Under the pieces are notes generated by a model. That model ran no database searches and was not told where the DNA came from. It saw only the letters and a list, made by a program, of their open reading frames with translations. Of a stretch of 64,000 nucleotides of DNA, positions 8,624 through 18,013 are shown in pieces; position 1 is the stretch's first letter, and each line of letters starts with the position of its first letter. The translations under genes were made by a program, and so were the position numbers. Source of the stretch: Pseudomonadota bacterium (GTDB taxonomy: Bacteria > Pseudomonadota > Alphaproteobacteria > Rhizobiales > Tepidamorphaceae). The DNA is taken from the NCBI GenBank assembly GCA_023458595.1, contig JAEWYT010000089.1, forward strand, positions 1 through 64,000. The letters run 5' to 3'.

Positions 8624-9432
8624 CGAATGTCGTCACGATCCTGGGCTGCGGATCGTCGGGCGGCGTGCCGCGTCCTGCGACCGGCTGGGGCGCCTGCGAT
8701 CCCGAGAATCCGAGGAACCGCCGCCGCCGCTGCTCGATCCTGGTCGAGAAGACCGGTCCGGCCGGAAAGACCACGGTCCTCGTGGACACGTCGCCGGACT
8801 TGCGCGACCAGCTCATCGGCGCGGGCGTCACCTGGATAGACGGCGTGCTGTACACGCACGACCACGCCGACCATACCCACGGCATCGACGACCTGCGCCC
8901 GATCGTCATCCACAACCGCCGCCACGTCTCCGTCCATATGGAGCCGGGAACCGGGGAACGGCTGAAGGAGCGCTTTTCCTACTGCTTCGATTCCGCGCCC
9001 GGCAGCCCCTATCCGCCGATCCTGGACGCCCACGACATCCTGCCGCCGACGCCGGTGGTCGTGGACGGGCAGGGGGGTCCCGTCGTCGCCGAGCCGTTCC
9101 CGGTCATCCACGGGCCGATCGTCGCCCTCGGCTTCCGCTTCGGCGGCCTCGCCTACACGCCGGACGTCAGCGATATCCCCGAGGAAAGCGTCGAATTCCT
9201 GCAGGATCTCGACGTCTGGATCGTCGATGCGCTGCGAAACGCGCCGCATATCAGCCATTTCGCCGTCGACGACGCGCTGCGATGGATCGACCGGGTGAAG
9301 CCGCGCCGGGCGATCCTGACGAACATGCACGTCGACCTGGACTACGAGGCGCTGAAGCGCCGCCTGCCGGAGACCATCGAGCCCGCGTATGACGGCATGC
9401 GGATCGGGTACGTCGAGGAATCCCTGGACTGA
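8620..9432 (+). CDS. MBL-fold metallohydrolase, PhnP-like
   Basis: 270 residues of the metallo-beta-lactamase fold. The metal-binding motif HxHxDH is present (His80, His82, Asp84, His85 in YTHDHADHTHG), with later ligands near VIHGP and TPDVSD. The opening GCGSSGGVPRP and the ILTNMHVDLDY tail fit the PhnP/phosphodiesterase-like subgroup, some members of which cleave cyclic phosphoribose phosphates. No other phn gene is nearby, so a phosphonate role cannot be inferred. It overlaps the tatD stop by 4 bases (ATGA), and the metG-tatD-MBL trio is frequent in alphaproteobacteria. Exact substrate unknown. Confidence 0.87.
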   Translation: MTNVVTILGCGSSGGVPRPATGWGACDPENPRNRRRRCSILVEKTGPAGKTTVLVDTSPDLRDQLIGAGVTWIDGVLYTHDHADHTHGIDDLRPIVIHNRRHVSVHMEPGTGERLKERFSYCFDSAPGSPYPPILDAHDILPPTPVVVDGQGGPVVAEPFPVIHGPIVALGFRFGGLAYTPDVSDIPEESVEFLQDLDVWIVDALRNAPHISHFAVDDALRWIDRVKPRRAILTNMHVDLDYEALKRRLPETIEPAYDGMRIGYVEESLD

Positions 9433-9436
9433 CGGG

Positions 9437-10981
9437 TCAGGCCGCGTCCGGGACGACGAAGCGGTTCCGGCCGTCCTTCTTGGCGCGATAGAGGGCGCTG
9501 TCGGCCTCGCGGATCACCTCTTCCGTCGTCGCGCCGTTGCCGAGCCAGAAGGCGATGCCGACGCTGCCGCTGATCGTGACCTGCGTTCCGTCGGCGAGCC
9601 TGATCGGGCGGGCGAGGTGCTTCAGCATCCTTTCGGCGGCCTTCGCGGCGATGTCCCTGCGCCGCGCGCCGTCGAGGGCGACGCCGGCGAGGAACTCGTC
9701 GCCGCCGGTCCGCCCGAGGAACAGGCCGTCGCCGAGCCCCGACTTCAGGCGCCTGGCCGCTTCCGCCAGCACGAAATCGCCGACCGCGTGGCCGTAGGTG
9801 TCGTTGATCGGCTTGAAGCCGTCGAGATCGATCGCCATCACCGCGAACGGCCTGGCGTCGGCCAGCAGCGCGCCCATGCGGTTCTCGATGTAGCGGCGGT
9901 TGCCGAGCCCGGTGAGCTGGTCGTGGAGCGCCTGGAACTCGAGCTTGTCCTTCATGTCGTTGAAGGCGCTCGCCAGCTCGCGCAGCTCGACCGGCCCGTC
10001 GGTGATCTCGACGCGCGGCGCCGGCTCGCCGCGCGAGGTCGCGACCGCGGCGTCGCGCAGCCGCCGGACGGCGCGCAGCACCATCCGCTCGATGACGAGC
10101 CAGGCGACGAGCCCGGACAGGGTCAGCACGGAGCCGAACAGGGCGAGGCTCGCGAACAGCTCGCGCTGGGCGGCGGCCAGCACCGCGTCGTGCGAGACGC
10201 CGACCATCACCGCGCCGCCGGTCTCGGGCAGCGCGGCGGTGCCGAAGATCCGGTGCACGCCGTCGACGTCCACGAGCGTCGGCGCGCCGGCGTCCATGGA
10301 GGCCTCGACGGGCGCGACCGCACGCGGCGTGGCCGCGCCGGCGGCGAGCAGCAGCTCGGCTCCCGACCCCATGCGGTGGAGGATCTCGCCCTGGTCGTCG
10401 ACGGCCATGACGACGAGATCGGCCGGACCGGCGAGGTCTTCGTCGTAGCTCGGCATCCATTCGAGGTCGATCGCCCGGGCGACATGCCAGACGACGCCGT
10501 CGGGCGCCCGCCTGGTCAGCACGCCGAACACCTGCGGGCGACCGGAACCGGAGAGATACGGACCGACGATCGAAAATCCCGGCTCCGCCGAGTTCCTGAC
10601 GACGCCGTCGAACACGTCGCGCGACAGCGGAAACCTCGGGTCGGAGGAACAGACGGACTGGCCGTCCGGCCCGACGAGCCAGATCATCTCGTTGCGGCCG
10701 GCCGGAACCGCGCACGGACGCGCGGACGCCGCGGCGTAGTCGATCCGCACGGCCGAGGCGGCGACGATCCCGTGGGCGGCGGAAATCGCCTGGCGGTGAT
10801 GCTCGGCGACCTGGGCGGCGGCGTTCCGCGCCCAGTCGCGGGCGTCCTCGATCGCTTCGCGGCGCTGTGCGTCGATGAACTCGATGACGACGAGCGACGT
10901 CGGCACGGCCGCGAGCGCGATGATGACCGCCAGGTGCGCGCCCAGTCCGAACCGGCGCAGGAAAGGATAGTACAAACGCAT
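9437..10981 (-). CDS. membrane-anchored diguanylate cyclase (GGDEF) with periplasmic sensor domain
   Basis: 514 residues. It should make cyclic di-GMP from two GTP. A first membrane segment at about 14-34 and a second at about 277-297 enclose a roughly 240-residue periplasmic region that looks like a Cache-type sensor. A HAMP-like linker (about 298-350) follows, then the GGDEF domain from about 350 with DQLTGLGNRR, DLDGFKPIND and an intact active-site loop GGDEF at 426-430. The inhibitory RxxD site normally five residues before GGDEF is absent, so product feedback is unlikely. I chose ATG 10981 because a GGGTGGG Shine-Dalgarno-like stretch lies just upstream; an ATG at 11011 would add 10 residues and has no such site. 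It converges on the MBL gene with 4 bases between them. Confidence 0.9.
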   Translation of the reverse strand: MRLYYPFLRRFGLGAHLAVIIALAAVPTSLVVIEFIDAQRREAIEDARDWARNAAAQVAEHHRQAISAAHGIVAASAVRIDYAAASARPCAVPAGRNEMIWLVGPDGQSVCSSDPRFPLSRDVFDGVVRNSAEPGFSIVGPYLSGSGRPQVFGVLTRRAPDGVVWHVARAIDLEWMPSYDEDLAGPADLVVMAVDDQGEILHRMGSGAELLLAAGAATPRAVAPVEASMDAGAPTLVDVDGVHRIFGTAALPETGGAVMVGVSHDAVLAAAQRELFASLALFGSVLTLSGLVAWLVIERMVLRAVRRLRDAAVATSRGEPAPRVEITDGPVELRELASAFNDMKDKLEFQALHDQLTGLGNRRYIENRMGALLADARPFAVMAIDLDGFKPINDTYGHAVGDFVLAEAARRLKSGLGDGLFLGRTGGDEFLAGVALDGARRRDIAAKAAERMLKHLARPIRLADGTQVTISGSVGIAFWLGNGATTEEVIREADSALYRAKKDGRNRFVVPDAA

Positions 10982-11467
10982 CAAAACCCACCCGGAAAGG
11001 CGCGTGTCCATCGTGTCGGGAGGGCATTGTCGCCGAAGCGGGTTAACATACGGCCCGCCTGGACGGATAAAATTGTCTCCGCCGCGGCAGCGTCGCACCG
11101 GATTGCCGCCGGATTTGAGCCGCGCGGCGCAAGCCACTGGAATATCGGATCTTTCAGAGCCGGAAGCCGCGCCGCCGCGATATAAGAATTAGTTCCATAA
11201 TATATCTTATGCGACACATGTTTACGGACCCGAGAATCCGCGACGATCGTGCGGGCGTCTCCCGGACGCCGGCTCTCCGACGTTTCCGGCGGCGCATCGG
11301 CGTCCGGCGGATCGGCTTCGACCGCAGAAGGCGTCGTTGGGATTCCGCTTCGGCACGCGGCGGCGATCCGACCGTCGCTTGCGGTCAGGACGCAGTGCGC
11401 CCGCGCGCTGTTCGCCGCCTCTCTGATATGGTGCGACCGATTCCGTCGCCGATTCAGGGACCGAGCC
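10982..11467. other. divergent intergenic region between the GGDEF gene and mazG
   Basis: About 486 bases containing the promoters of two divergent genes. I find no convincing coding sequence. A distinctly AT-rich patch at about 11180-11210 stands out in the GC-rich setting and holds the inverted pair ATAAGA (11182-11187) and TCTTAT (11205-11210), a possible promoter or regulator site. Open frames crossing this stretch have no recognisable protein. Confidence 0.5.
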
Positions 11468-12322
11468 ATGCGCGCCTCGAAGGACATCCGCACGCTGATC
11501 GACATCATGGCCGCCCTGCGCACGCCGGTGACGGGCTGTCCGTGGGACCTCGCGCAGGACTTCCCGACGATCGCGCCCTATACGATCGAGGAAGCCTACG
11601 AGGTCGCCGACGCGATCGCCCGCGGCGACCTCAAGGACCTCGAGGACGAACTGGGCGACCTCCTCCTCCAGGTCGTCTTCCATGCGCGCATGGCCGAGGA
11701 GATCGGCGCCTTCTCCTTCGGCGAAGTGGTCGAGGCGATCACCGCGAAGATGATCCGCCGTCATCCGCACGTCTTCGCCGCGACCGAGGCGGCAACGCCG
11801 GAAGACGTCAAGCGCAACTGGGAGGACATCAAGGCGGAGGAAAAGGCGGAACGGCATGCGGACCGGGGCGGGTCGGAACCGCAATCGATCCTGGACGACG
11901 TGCCGCTCGCCCTGCCCGCCCTTCAGCGCGCGGTGAAGCTGCAGAAGCGCGCCGCGCGCGTCGGCTTCGACTGGGACGACGCGACCCAGGTCCTCGCCAA
12001 GGTCCACGAGGAAGTCGACGAGCTGGCCGAGGCGTTGCGCGCCGGCAACGACGACGAGACGCAGGACGAGATCGGCGATCTCCTGTTCGCGGTCGCGAAC
12101 CTCGCCCGCCACGCCGGCATCGATCCGGAGACGGCGCTGCGATCGACGAACGACAAGTTCCGCCGCCGCTTCTCCCATATCGAGAAGACCGCGTCCGAGC
12201 GCGGCGAAACGCTCGAATACGTCCCGCTCGAGCAGATGGAGGCCTGGTGGGTCGAGGCGAAGACCGCCGAGAAGCCGCGCCGGATCAGCCCGGACGCAGC
12301 TCCTTCGAAAACCGTCGATTGA
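11468..12322 (+). CDS. mazG: nucleoside triphosphate pyrophosphohydrolase MazG
   Basis: 284 residues with two tandem all-alpha NTP-PPase domains. MazG hydrolyses NTPs and dNTPs to monophosphates and pyrophosphate, clearing aberrant nucleotides and influencing ppGpp. Domain 1 shows CPWD near residue 24 and the metal-binding pattern EEAYE at 41-45 with EDELGD at 59-64. Domain 2 repeats it as HEEVDELAEA and QDEIGDLL. The ATG at 11468 has CAGGGA upstream and gives the standard N-terminus. The last 38 bases overlap, in opposite orientation, the end of hflX. Confidence 0.94.
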   Translation: MRASKDIRTLIDIMAALRTPVTGCPWDLAQDFPTIAPYTIEEAYEVADAIARGDLKDLEDELGDLLLQVVFHARMAEEIGAFSFGEVVEAITAKMIRRHPHVFAATEAATPEDVKRNWEDIKAEEKAERHADRGGSEPQSILDDVPLALPALQRAVKLQKRAARVGFDWDDATQVLAKVHEEVDELAEALRAGNDDETQDEIGDLLFAVANLARHAGIDPETALRSTNDKFRRRFSHIEKTASERGETLEYVPLEQMEAWWVEAKTAEKPRRISPDAAPSKTVD

Positions 12323-13706
12323 ATTCCGCGAGCCGCTTCATCGGAACGTCGACGTCGAGCAGCACGACGCCGGTATCCTCGTCCTGGTGCCGGCCGGTGA
12401 CCGTGCAGCGCTCGTAGATCCAGTTCATGCCGGCCCCGTCGGCGGGATCGAGCGCCACCGAGCGGTGCGCCATCTCGCCCTTGAGCCGGGTCTCGATCGC
12501 GGCGAGCAGGGCATCGACGCCCTCCCCCGTGGTCGCCGATATCGGGATCGGCCGCTCGTCTTCGGGATGGCGCTGCGCCGCGCCTTTCAGGCTCTCGCGC
12601 TCGTCCGCGCCCAGAAGATCGATCTTGTTCCAGACCTCGATGAAATGGCGCCGGTCCTCGATGTCGACCCCGAGCGAGGAGAGGACCGCGGCGACGTCGG
12701 CCGCCTGCGCCTCGGTGTCGGGATGCGAGACGTCGCGCACGTGCATGACGAGGTCGGCCTCGGTCACCTCCTCGAGCGTCGCCCGGAACGCGGCGACGAG
12801 ATCGGTCGGGATGTCCGAGATGAAGCCGACCGTATCGGACAGGATCACCATGTGTCCGTCCGGCAGCTTCAGGCCGCGCAGCGTCGGGTCGAGGGTCGCG
12901 AACAGAAGATCCTCGGCGAGCACCTCGGAACGGGTCAACCGATTGAAAAGCGTGGACTTTCCGGCATTCGTATAGCCGACGATGGCGATGATCGGATAAG
13001 GCACCCGCCGGCGGGTCTCCCGGTGCAGCGCCCGGGTGCGCCGCACCGACTCGAGCTCCTTCTCGATGCGCGCGATGCGCTCCTGGATGATCCGGCGGTC
13101 CGTCTCGATCTGCGTTTCGCCCGGGCCGCCGAGGAAGCCGAAGCCGCCCCGCTGGCGCTCGAGATGCGTCCACGAGCGAACGAGGCGGCTCTTCTGCCAG
13201 GTCAGATGGGCGAGTTCCACCTGCAGCCGCCCCTCCCGCGTCCGCGCCCGCGCCCCGAAGATCTCCAGGATCAGTCCGGTCCGGTCCAGGACCTTGGTAT
13301 CCCAGGCCTTTTCGAGATTGCGCTGCTGCGCCGGCGTCAGCGCGGTGTCGATGACGACGAGATCGACGAGCTCGCCGCGCACGACCGCCGCCACCTCCTC
13401 GACCTTGCCCGTGCCGATGAGCGTCGCAGGTCGCGGCGCCGCCACGCGGACGATGCCTTTGCCGACGACGTCGAGGTCGATCGCGAGCGCAAGGCCCACG
13501 GCTTCCTCCAGCCGGGCCTCCGCGCTGCGGGCCGTCAGGGGTTTTCCGCCGGCGCGCGCATCCTCGCGCCCCTTCCGCTCCACCGATTCGAGGATCGGAA
13601 CGAGGACGTAGGCCCGCGTCGGCTCGACGGCGGTGCTGTGCCCGGAGGCCTGCGCGCTATCGCGCCCGGTTTCCCGGCCGTGCCGTGCGGGATCGACCGG
13701 CTTCAA
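12285..13706 (-). CDS. hflX: GTPase HflX
   Basis: 473 residues. HflX is a ribosome-associated GTPase that splits stalled ribosomes and rescues them under stress. The N-terminal HflX domain includes RGGFGFLGGPGETQ at about 186-199. The G domain has G1 GYTNAGKST (244-252), G3 DTVGF (291-295) and G4 NKID (360-363). The start codon is TTG, placed directly after the hfq stop with no gap; no better ATG or GTG was seen near the conserved N-terminus. Adjacent hfq-hflX genes are widely conserved, and co-transcription seems certain. The 3' end overlaps mazG on the other strand. Confidence 0.94.
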   Translation of the reverse strand: MKPVDPARHGRETGRDSAQASGHSTAVEPTRAYVLVPILESVERKGREDARAGGKPLTARSAEARLEEAVGLALAIDLDVVGKGIVRVAAPRPATLIGTGKVEEVAAVVRGELVDLVVIDTALTPAQQRNLEKAWDTKVLDRTGLILEIFGARARTREGRLQVELAHLTWQKSRLVRSWTHLERQRGGFGFLGGPGETQIETDRRIIQERIARIEKELESVRRTRALHRETRRRVPYPIIAIVGYTNAGKSTLFNRLTRSEVLAEDLLFATLDPTLRGLKLPDGHMVILSDTVGFISDIPTDLVAAFRATLEEVTEADLVMHVRDVSHPDTEAQAADVAAVLSSLGVDIEDRRHFIEVWNKIDLLGADERESLKGAAQRHPEDERPIPISATTGEGVDALLAAIETRLKGEMAHRSVALDPADGAGMNWIYERCTVTGRHQDEDTGVVLLDVDVPMKRLAEFNRRFSKELRPG

Positions 13707-13964
13707 TCAGCCTCCGGCCGCCGCGCTTTCCTCGGCCGGCTCGAACAGCTGGATCGGCGCATTCGGCATGACCGTGGAGATAGCGTGCTTGTAGACGAGC
13801 TGGGAGTGACCGTCGCGCCGCAGCAACACGCAGAAATTGTCGAACCAGGTGACAACCCCCTGTAGCTTGACCCCGTTGACGAGGAAAATCGTGAGAGGCG
13901 TCTTGTTCTTGCGTACGTAGTTTAGGAACGTGTCCTGTAGGTTTTGATTTCGTTCCGCCGCCAT
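13707..13964 (-). CDS. hfq: RNA chaperone Hfq
   Basis: 85 residues, typical of alphaproteobacterial Hfq. The hexameric Sm-like protein binds small RNAs and mRNAs and promotes pairing and turnover. Sm1 is visible in QDTFLNYVRKNKTPLTIFL and the linker/Sm1 end in NGVKLQGVVTWFD. Sm2 is visible in LVYKHAISTV, with the proximal-face YKH. The C-terminal tail is short and Glu/Ala-rich. It is followed immediately by hflX and preceded by about 150 bases that probably contain its own promoter, although the upstream D-amino-acid aminotransferase gene runs the same way. Confidence 0.97.
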   Translation of the reverse strand: MAAERNQNLQDTFLNYVRKNKTPLTIFLVNGVKLQGVVTWFDNFCVLLRRDGHSQLVYKHAISTVMPNAPIQLFEPAEESAAAGG

Positions 13965-14116
13965 TCCTTTACCTCTTGCCCCGCCATGTCTTCACCGGCG
14001 GGTCCTTTCACATCCAACCCAAAGGGGTCGGCAAACCGGAAATCGGTCCCGGCACCAATTAGATGGCAACTCGCACCGCCGGGGCAAGGTTCGATTTTGC
14101 ACTGCACTGTTCCTTT

Positions 14117-14977
14117 TTACTGTGCAATCTCCGCTTGTGTATAGAACAGTTCGCGCAATTTGGTTGCGATCGATCCCGGCTTTCCGTTGCCGATGACGGC
14201 ATCGTCGATCTTCACGACCGGCATCACCAGCTTCGTGGCCGAGGTGACGAACGCCTCGCGCGCCGTCTTCGCCTCCTCGACCGTGAACGGTCGCTCGACG
14301 ATCTCGACGCCCTCGTCCCTGGCGACGTCGACGACGACCGTCCGGGTGATTCCCCTCAGGATTCCGGATTCCGCCGGCCGCGTGATCAGCCGCCCGTCCT
14401 TGTCGACGATCCACGCGTTCGTCGCCGAGCCTTCGGTCACGTTGCCGTCCTTGTCGACGAACCACGCCTCCTGCGCCCCGGCCTCCTCGGCGGCCTGCCG
14501 GGCGAGCACGTTCGGCAGAAGGCCGACGGTCTTGATATCGACGCGCTCCCAGCGGTTTTCCGGAACCGTGATGACGCCGATGCCGTTTTCGGCGGATTTT
14601 TCGCCTTTTCTCGGGTCGAGAGATCGCGCGGTCACCACCACCGCCGGCTTCACGTCGCCCTTCGGGAACGGATGGTCGCGCCGCGCGACGCCGCGCGTGA
14701 CCTGCAGATAGACGAGGCCGTTGCGCACCCGGTTGCGACGCACCGTCTCGCGCAGCACGTGGCCGAACGCCTTCGCCGACATCGGCTCGCGGATGCGCAA
14801 TTCCCTCAGCGAGCGGGCAAGCCGGGCCATGTGCCGCGTCTCGTCGACGAGATGGCCGTCATGCACCTCGCACACTTCGTAGACGCCGTCGCTGAACTGG
14901 TAGCCGCGATCCTCGACATGCACCCGGGCGTCCGCGTGCGGGAGATACTGGCCGTTGACGTAGGCTATGCGCGACAT
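14117..14977 (-). CDS. D-amino-acid aminotransferase (class IV PLP enzyme)
   Basis: 286 residues, fold-type IV aminotransferase. Family members interconvert D-alanine and D-glutamate using 2-oxo acids. The region RVDIKTVGLLPNVLA contains the PLP-binding Lys and matches D-amino-acid aminotransferases better than branched-chain ones. DRGYQFSDGVYEV near the N-terminus and TEGSATNAWIV plus SGILRGITR further on are PLP-phosphate and substrate-side signatures. D-Glu and D-Ala made here would serve peptidoglycan. It lies between trkH and hfq in the ntr block, all reading leftward. Some class IV relatives are lyases, so exact specificity is inferred. Confidence 0.87.
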   Translation of the reverse strand: MSRIAYVNGQYLPHADARVHVEDRGYQFSDGVYEVCEVHDGHLVDETRHMARLARSLRELRIREPMSAKAFGHVLRETVRRNRVRNGLVYLQVTRGVARRDHPFPKGDVKPAVVVTARSLDPRKGEKSAENGIGVITVPENRWERVDIKTVGLLPNVLARQAAEEAGAQEAWFVDKDGNVTEGSATNAWIVDKDGRLITRPAESGILRGITRTVVVDVARDEGVEIVERPFTVEEAKTAREAFVTSATKLVMPVVKIDDAVIGNGKPGSIATKLRELFYTQAEIAQ

Positions 14978-15050
14978 GGTCGAAGCTTCTCTGAGTCGTT
15001 CTGTTGAAGATTTTTGCCAGAATGGAACGCTATTCGAGGCGAAACAAGGG

Positions 15051-16502
15051 TCATCCGCGCCGCACCAGATACACGACGAGGCCGAGCGCCGCGACGACTT
15101 CCAGCCGCCCGAGGATCATGCCCCCGCAAAGCGCGAGCCTGGCGCCCGTGCCCATCCGCGAATAGGACGGCCAGTCGGTGCCGACGGCCCAGTCGCTCGC
15201 ATAGACCGGTCCGGCGTTCGAGATCGCCGAAAGGGCGGCGATGACCGCACCCTCGTAAGGGATTCCACCGCTGGCGAGGATCAGCGACAGCGCGGCCGCG
15301 GCGAACACGAAGGCGAGAAAGCCCGTCCAGATCGCCTTCATCACCTGGATGTCGTAGGGCTGGCCGCCGAGCTTCGAGGGCCGAATGCCGTGCGGATAGA
15401 CGAGCCGCCTGAGCTCGCGGCCCGCCTGGACCAGCATCGCGCCGATGCGGAAAAGCTTGATCCCGCCGGCCGTCGAGAAGCTCGCCGCCCCCACGGCGAG
15501 GAGGATCGCGGCGAGCGCTACCGGAAAGATCTCGAAGCTGGCGTAGCGCACCTCGTAGCCCGTCGTGGTGATGAGCGACGTCGCCGTGAACACGCCGTCC
15601 CGGATCGCGAGCAACGGCCCCTGCCCCGCGGCGCGGAAGAAGGCGAGCCCGGCGGCGAGCCCGATGCCGAGGCAGAGCCCGACCGTCCACAGGCTTTCGC
15701 GGTGCGACATGCGCCGCACCCGGCGCAGCTGCATGAGGTCGCGCTGCCAGAGGACGTTTGTCGCGCCGTAGATCATCGCCACGGCGAGGACGGCGATGCC
15801 GACGTCCGGCACGTATTCTCCGACGGGAGCCGAGCGCGGCGAGAATCCGCCCGTCGACACCGCACTGAACGCGAGGCAGAGCGACTCGAACGCATCGAGT
15901 TCGGTCGCCGCCAGCAGCAGGAACGTGATCGCCGTGGCGGCCAGGTAGATCGGAAAGACGTCGCGGACGAGCAGCGCCAGGCGGCGCCGCTCGGGCAGCC
16001 CGCCGTGCTCCACCATGCGCGAATGGGTCTCGGGCAATCCGCCGACCCCGGAGGGCGCCAGCGCCAGCACCACGACGAGAAGCGTCAGCCCGCCGCCGAA
16101 CCACTGCATCAGGGCGAGCCACAGGACGACGCTGCGCGGCAGTTCCTCCGGCGGCGGCAGGACGGTCGCGCCGGTCGTCGTCAGGCCGGAAACGGCCTCG
16201 AAATAGGCGTCGAACGCGGAAAGGCCGTCGATGGTCATCATCAGCGGCACGGCGGAGACGAGCGGTAGCAGCAGCCACACCAGCGTCGCGAGCAGGTAGC
16301 GTTGCGCCGGCCGCAGGCGCCTCTCGCGTCCGCGCAGGCTGAGCATCATCGCGCCGGCGACGAAGATCCACAGCGCCGAGCTGATCAGGAAATCGATGCC
16401 GAAGCGCTCCTCGCCGATCCCGATCGCCACGATGGCGGGCAGCAGCAGGGAGAGCGCGAAAGCGGCGAGAAAGTAGGCGAATATGTAGATGACGGGGATC
16501 AT
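15051..16502 (-). CDS. trkH: TrkH-family potassium uptake membrane protein
   Basis: 483 residues and strongly hydrophobic throughout, starting with two membrane segments in the first 60 residues. It forms the K+-translocating subunit of the Trk/Ktr system. Selectivity-filter-like loops can be seen, for example SGLTTTGATV, SAVSTGGFS and TSLITTTGYE, and a fourth in SAISNAGPVYA, the expected four pore repeats. It starts 15 bases after the stop of trkA, whose product is its NAD(H)/ATP-binding regulator, so the two are one functional unit. Confidence 0.94.
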   Translation of the reverse strand: MIPVIYIFAYFLAAFALSLLLPAIVAIGIGEERFGIDFLISSALWIFVAGAMMLSLRGRERRLRPAQRYLLATLVWLLLPLVSAVPLMMTIDGLSAFDAYFEAVSGLTTTGATVLPPPEELPRSVVLWLALMQWFGGGLTLLVVVLALAPSGVGGLPETHSRMVEHGGLPERRRLALLVRDVFPIYLAATAITFLLLAATELDAFESLCLAFSAVSTGGFSPRSAPVGEYVPDVGIAVLAVAMIYGATNVLWQRDLMQLRRVRRMSHRESLWTVGLCLGIGLAAGLAFFRAAGQGPLLAIRDGVFTATSLITTTGYEVRYASFEIFPVALAAILLAVGAASFSTAGGIKLFRIGAMLVQAGRELRRLVYPHGIRPSKLGGQPYDIQVMKAIWTGFLAFVFAAAALSLILASGGIPYEGAVIAALSAISNAGPVYASDWAVGTDWPSYSRMGTGARLALCGGMILGRLEVVAALGLVVYLVRRG

Positions 16503-16517
16503 CGACCCGCGACCGGC

Positions 16518-17894
16518 TCAGAAGAACTCGAGGCTGACCCGGAACATCTGCTCGACCTTGCGCACCTGGTCCGCCATCGCCGCCATGACGATGCGGTCGT
16601 GCGGCTGGATCGCGGTGTCGCCGCGCGGGATGATGACGTTGCCGCCGCGATAGATGGCGCCGATCCGGACCCCCTCGAAGAGATCGAGCTCGCGCAAGGG
16701 CTTGCCGACCAGCGGCGAGGTCTCCAGCGCCTCCGCCTCGATGATCTCGGCGGCCCCGTCCTGGATCGAGTGGACGCCGCGGATGCGGCCGCGCCGTACG
16801 TGCTGCAGCACCTTGGACACCGTGATCTGGCGCGGATTGACGTAGGCCGAGATGCCGAGCGAGCGGGTGAGGTCGGGATAGCCGCGATTGTTGATGAGGC
16901 AGAGGCTGCGCGCCGCGCCGAGCTTCTGGCCCATGACGCAGGCCAGGATGTTGACCTCGTCGGAGTTGGTCAGCGCCACGATCGTGTCGGCGTCGGCGAC
17001 GTCGGCCTCGCGCAGCAGGTCCTCGTCGAGCGCGCTGCCGTGCAGGATGACGGTGCGGCGCAGTTCGTCGGCCACCTCGATCGCGCGCTTGCGCGAGGAT
17101 TCGACGACCTTGACCCGGGCGCTGCGCTGCCGCGCCTCGATCTCGCGGGCGACATAGAAGCCGATATTGCCGCCGCCGACGATGACGACGCGCGAGGCGG
17201 CCGCCTCCTCGTGGCCGAAGATGCCGAGGGTGCGCCGCACCTGGTCGCGCTCGGCGGCGAAATAGGCGACGTCGCCGACGAGCATCGTGTCGCCGGAATC
17301 GGGAACGAAGAACCGCTCGCCGCGCTGGATGCCGATCACCAGCGCCTTGAGGTCCGGGAACAGCTCGGTGAGCTGGCGCAGCGGCGTGTCGACGATCGGG
17401 CAGTTCTCGTCGCAGTAGACGCCGGCGACCACGACCATGCCGTCCGCGAAGGTGACGGTGTCGGTGGCCCCGGGCAGCGCGAGGCGCCTCAGCACCATCT
17501 CGCCGACCTCGACCTCCGGCGAGATGATCACGTCTATCGGCAGGTGCTCGCGCAGGAACAGGTCGCGCCAGTGCGGCGCGAGATAGCTCTGCGCGCGGAT
17601 GCGGGCGACCTTGGTCGGCACGTTGAACAGCGAATGCGCGACCTGGCAGGCGATCATGTTGACTTCGTCGTGCAGCGTCACGGCGATCAGCATGTCCGCC
17701 TGCTCCGCCCCGGCCTGGGCCAGCGTGTCGGGGTGGGCGCCGTGGCCGACGAAGCCGCGCACGTCGAGCGTCTCGGTGATCGACTGGATCAGTTCCGGCG
17801 CGCGGTCGATGATGCTGACGTCGTTGCCCTCGACGGCGAGCTTCTCGGCGATGCCGAAGCCCACCTGGCCTGCCCCGCAGATCACGACCTTCAT
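16518..17894 (-). CDS. trkA: Trk system potassium transporter TrkA
   Basis: 458 residues: two tandem RCK units, each a Rossmann fold (TrkA_N) plus TrkA_C. The first NAD-binding glycine motif is MKVVICGAGQVGFGIA at the N-terminus; the second is VVIVGGGNIGFYVA in the middle. The protein sits on the cytoplasmic face of TrkH and gates it. The start at 17894 puts the glycine motif at the very N-terminus; the frame is open 9 codons further upstream but that extension is not family-like. trkA downstream of ntrX is characteristic of alphaproteobacterial ntr loci. Confidence 0.95.
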   Translation of the reverse strand: MKVVICGAGQVGFGIAEKLAVEGNDVSIIDRAPELIQSITETLDVRGFVGHGAHPDTLAQAGAEQADMLIAVTLHDEVNMIACQVAHSLFNVPTKVARIRAQSYLAPHWRDLFLREHLPIDVIISPEVEVGEMVLRRLALPGATDTVTFADGMVVVAGVYCDENCPIVDTPLRQLTELFPDLKALVIGIQRGERFFVPDSGDTMLVGDVAYFAAERDQVRRTLGIFGHEEAAASRVVIVGGGNIGFYVAREIEARQRSARVKVVESSRKRAIEVADELRRTVILHGSALDEDLLREADVADADTIVALTNSDEVNILACVMGQKLGAARSLCLINNRGYPDLTRSLGISAYVNPRQITVSKVLQHVRRGRIRGVHSIQDGAAEIIEAEALETSPLVGKPLRELDLFEGVRIGAIYRGGNVIIPRGDTAIQPHDRIVMAAMADQVRKVEQMFRVSLEFF

Positions 17895-18013
17895 GGATAT
17901 CGTCCCCGAATTGTGGCGCAACCGCCCGCCCGGCCGCCGGTCCCCCGCCGGTCCGCTGCCGCGGGCCCCGCTTCATAGCGCGTTTTGGAGTGTGAGCCTA
18001 CGCCCCGGCGGTC

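Noticed and set aside
14965..17976. A 1003-codon frame overlapping trkH and trkA on the same strand
   Set aside because: It is Arg/Ala/Gly/Pro-rich without family features and is an out-of-frame shadow of trkA and trkH, as expected in high-GC DNA.
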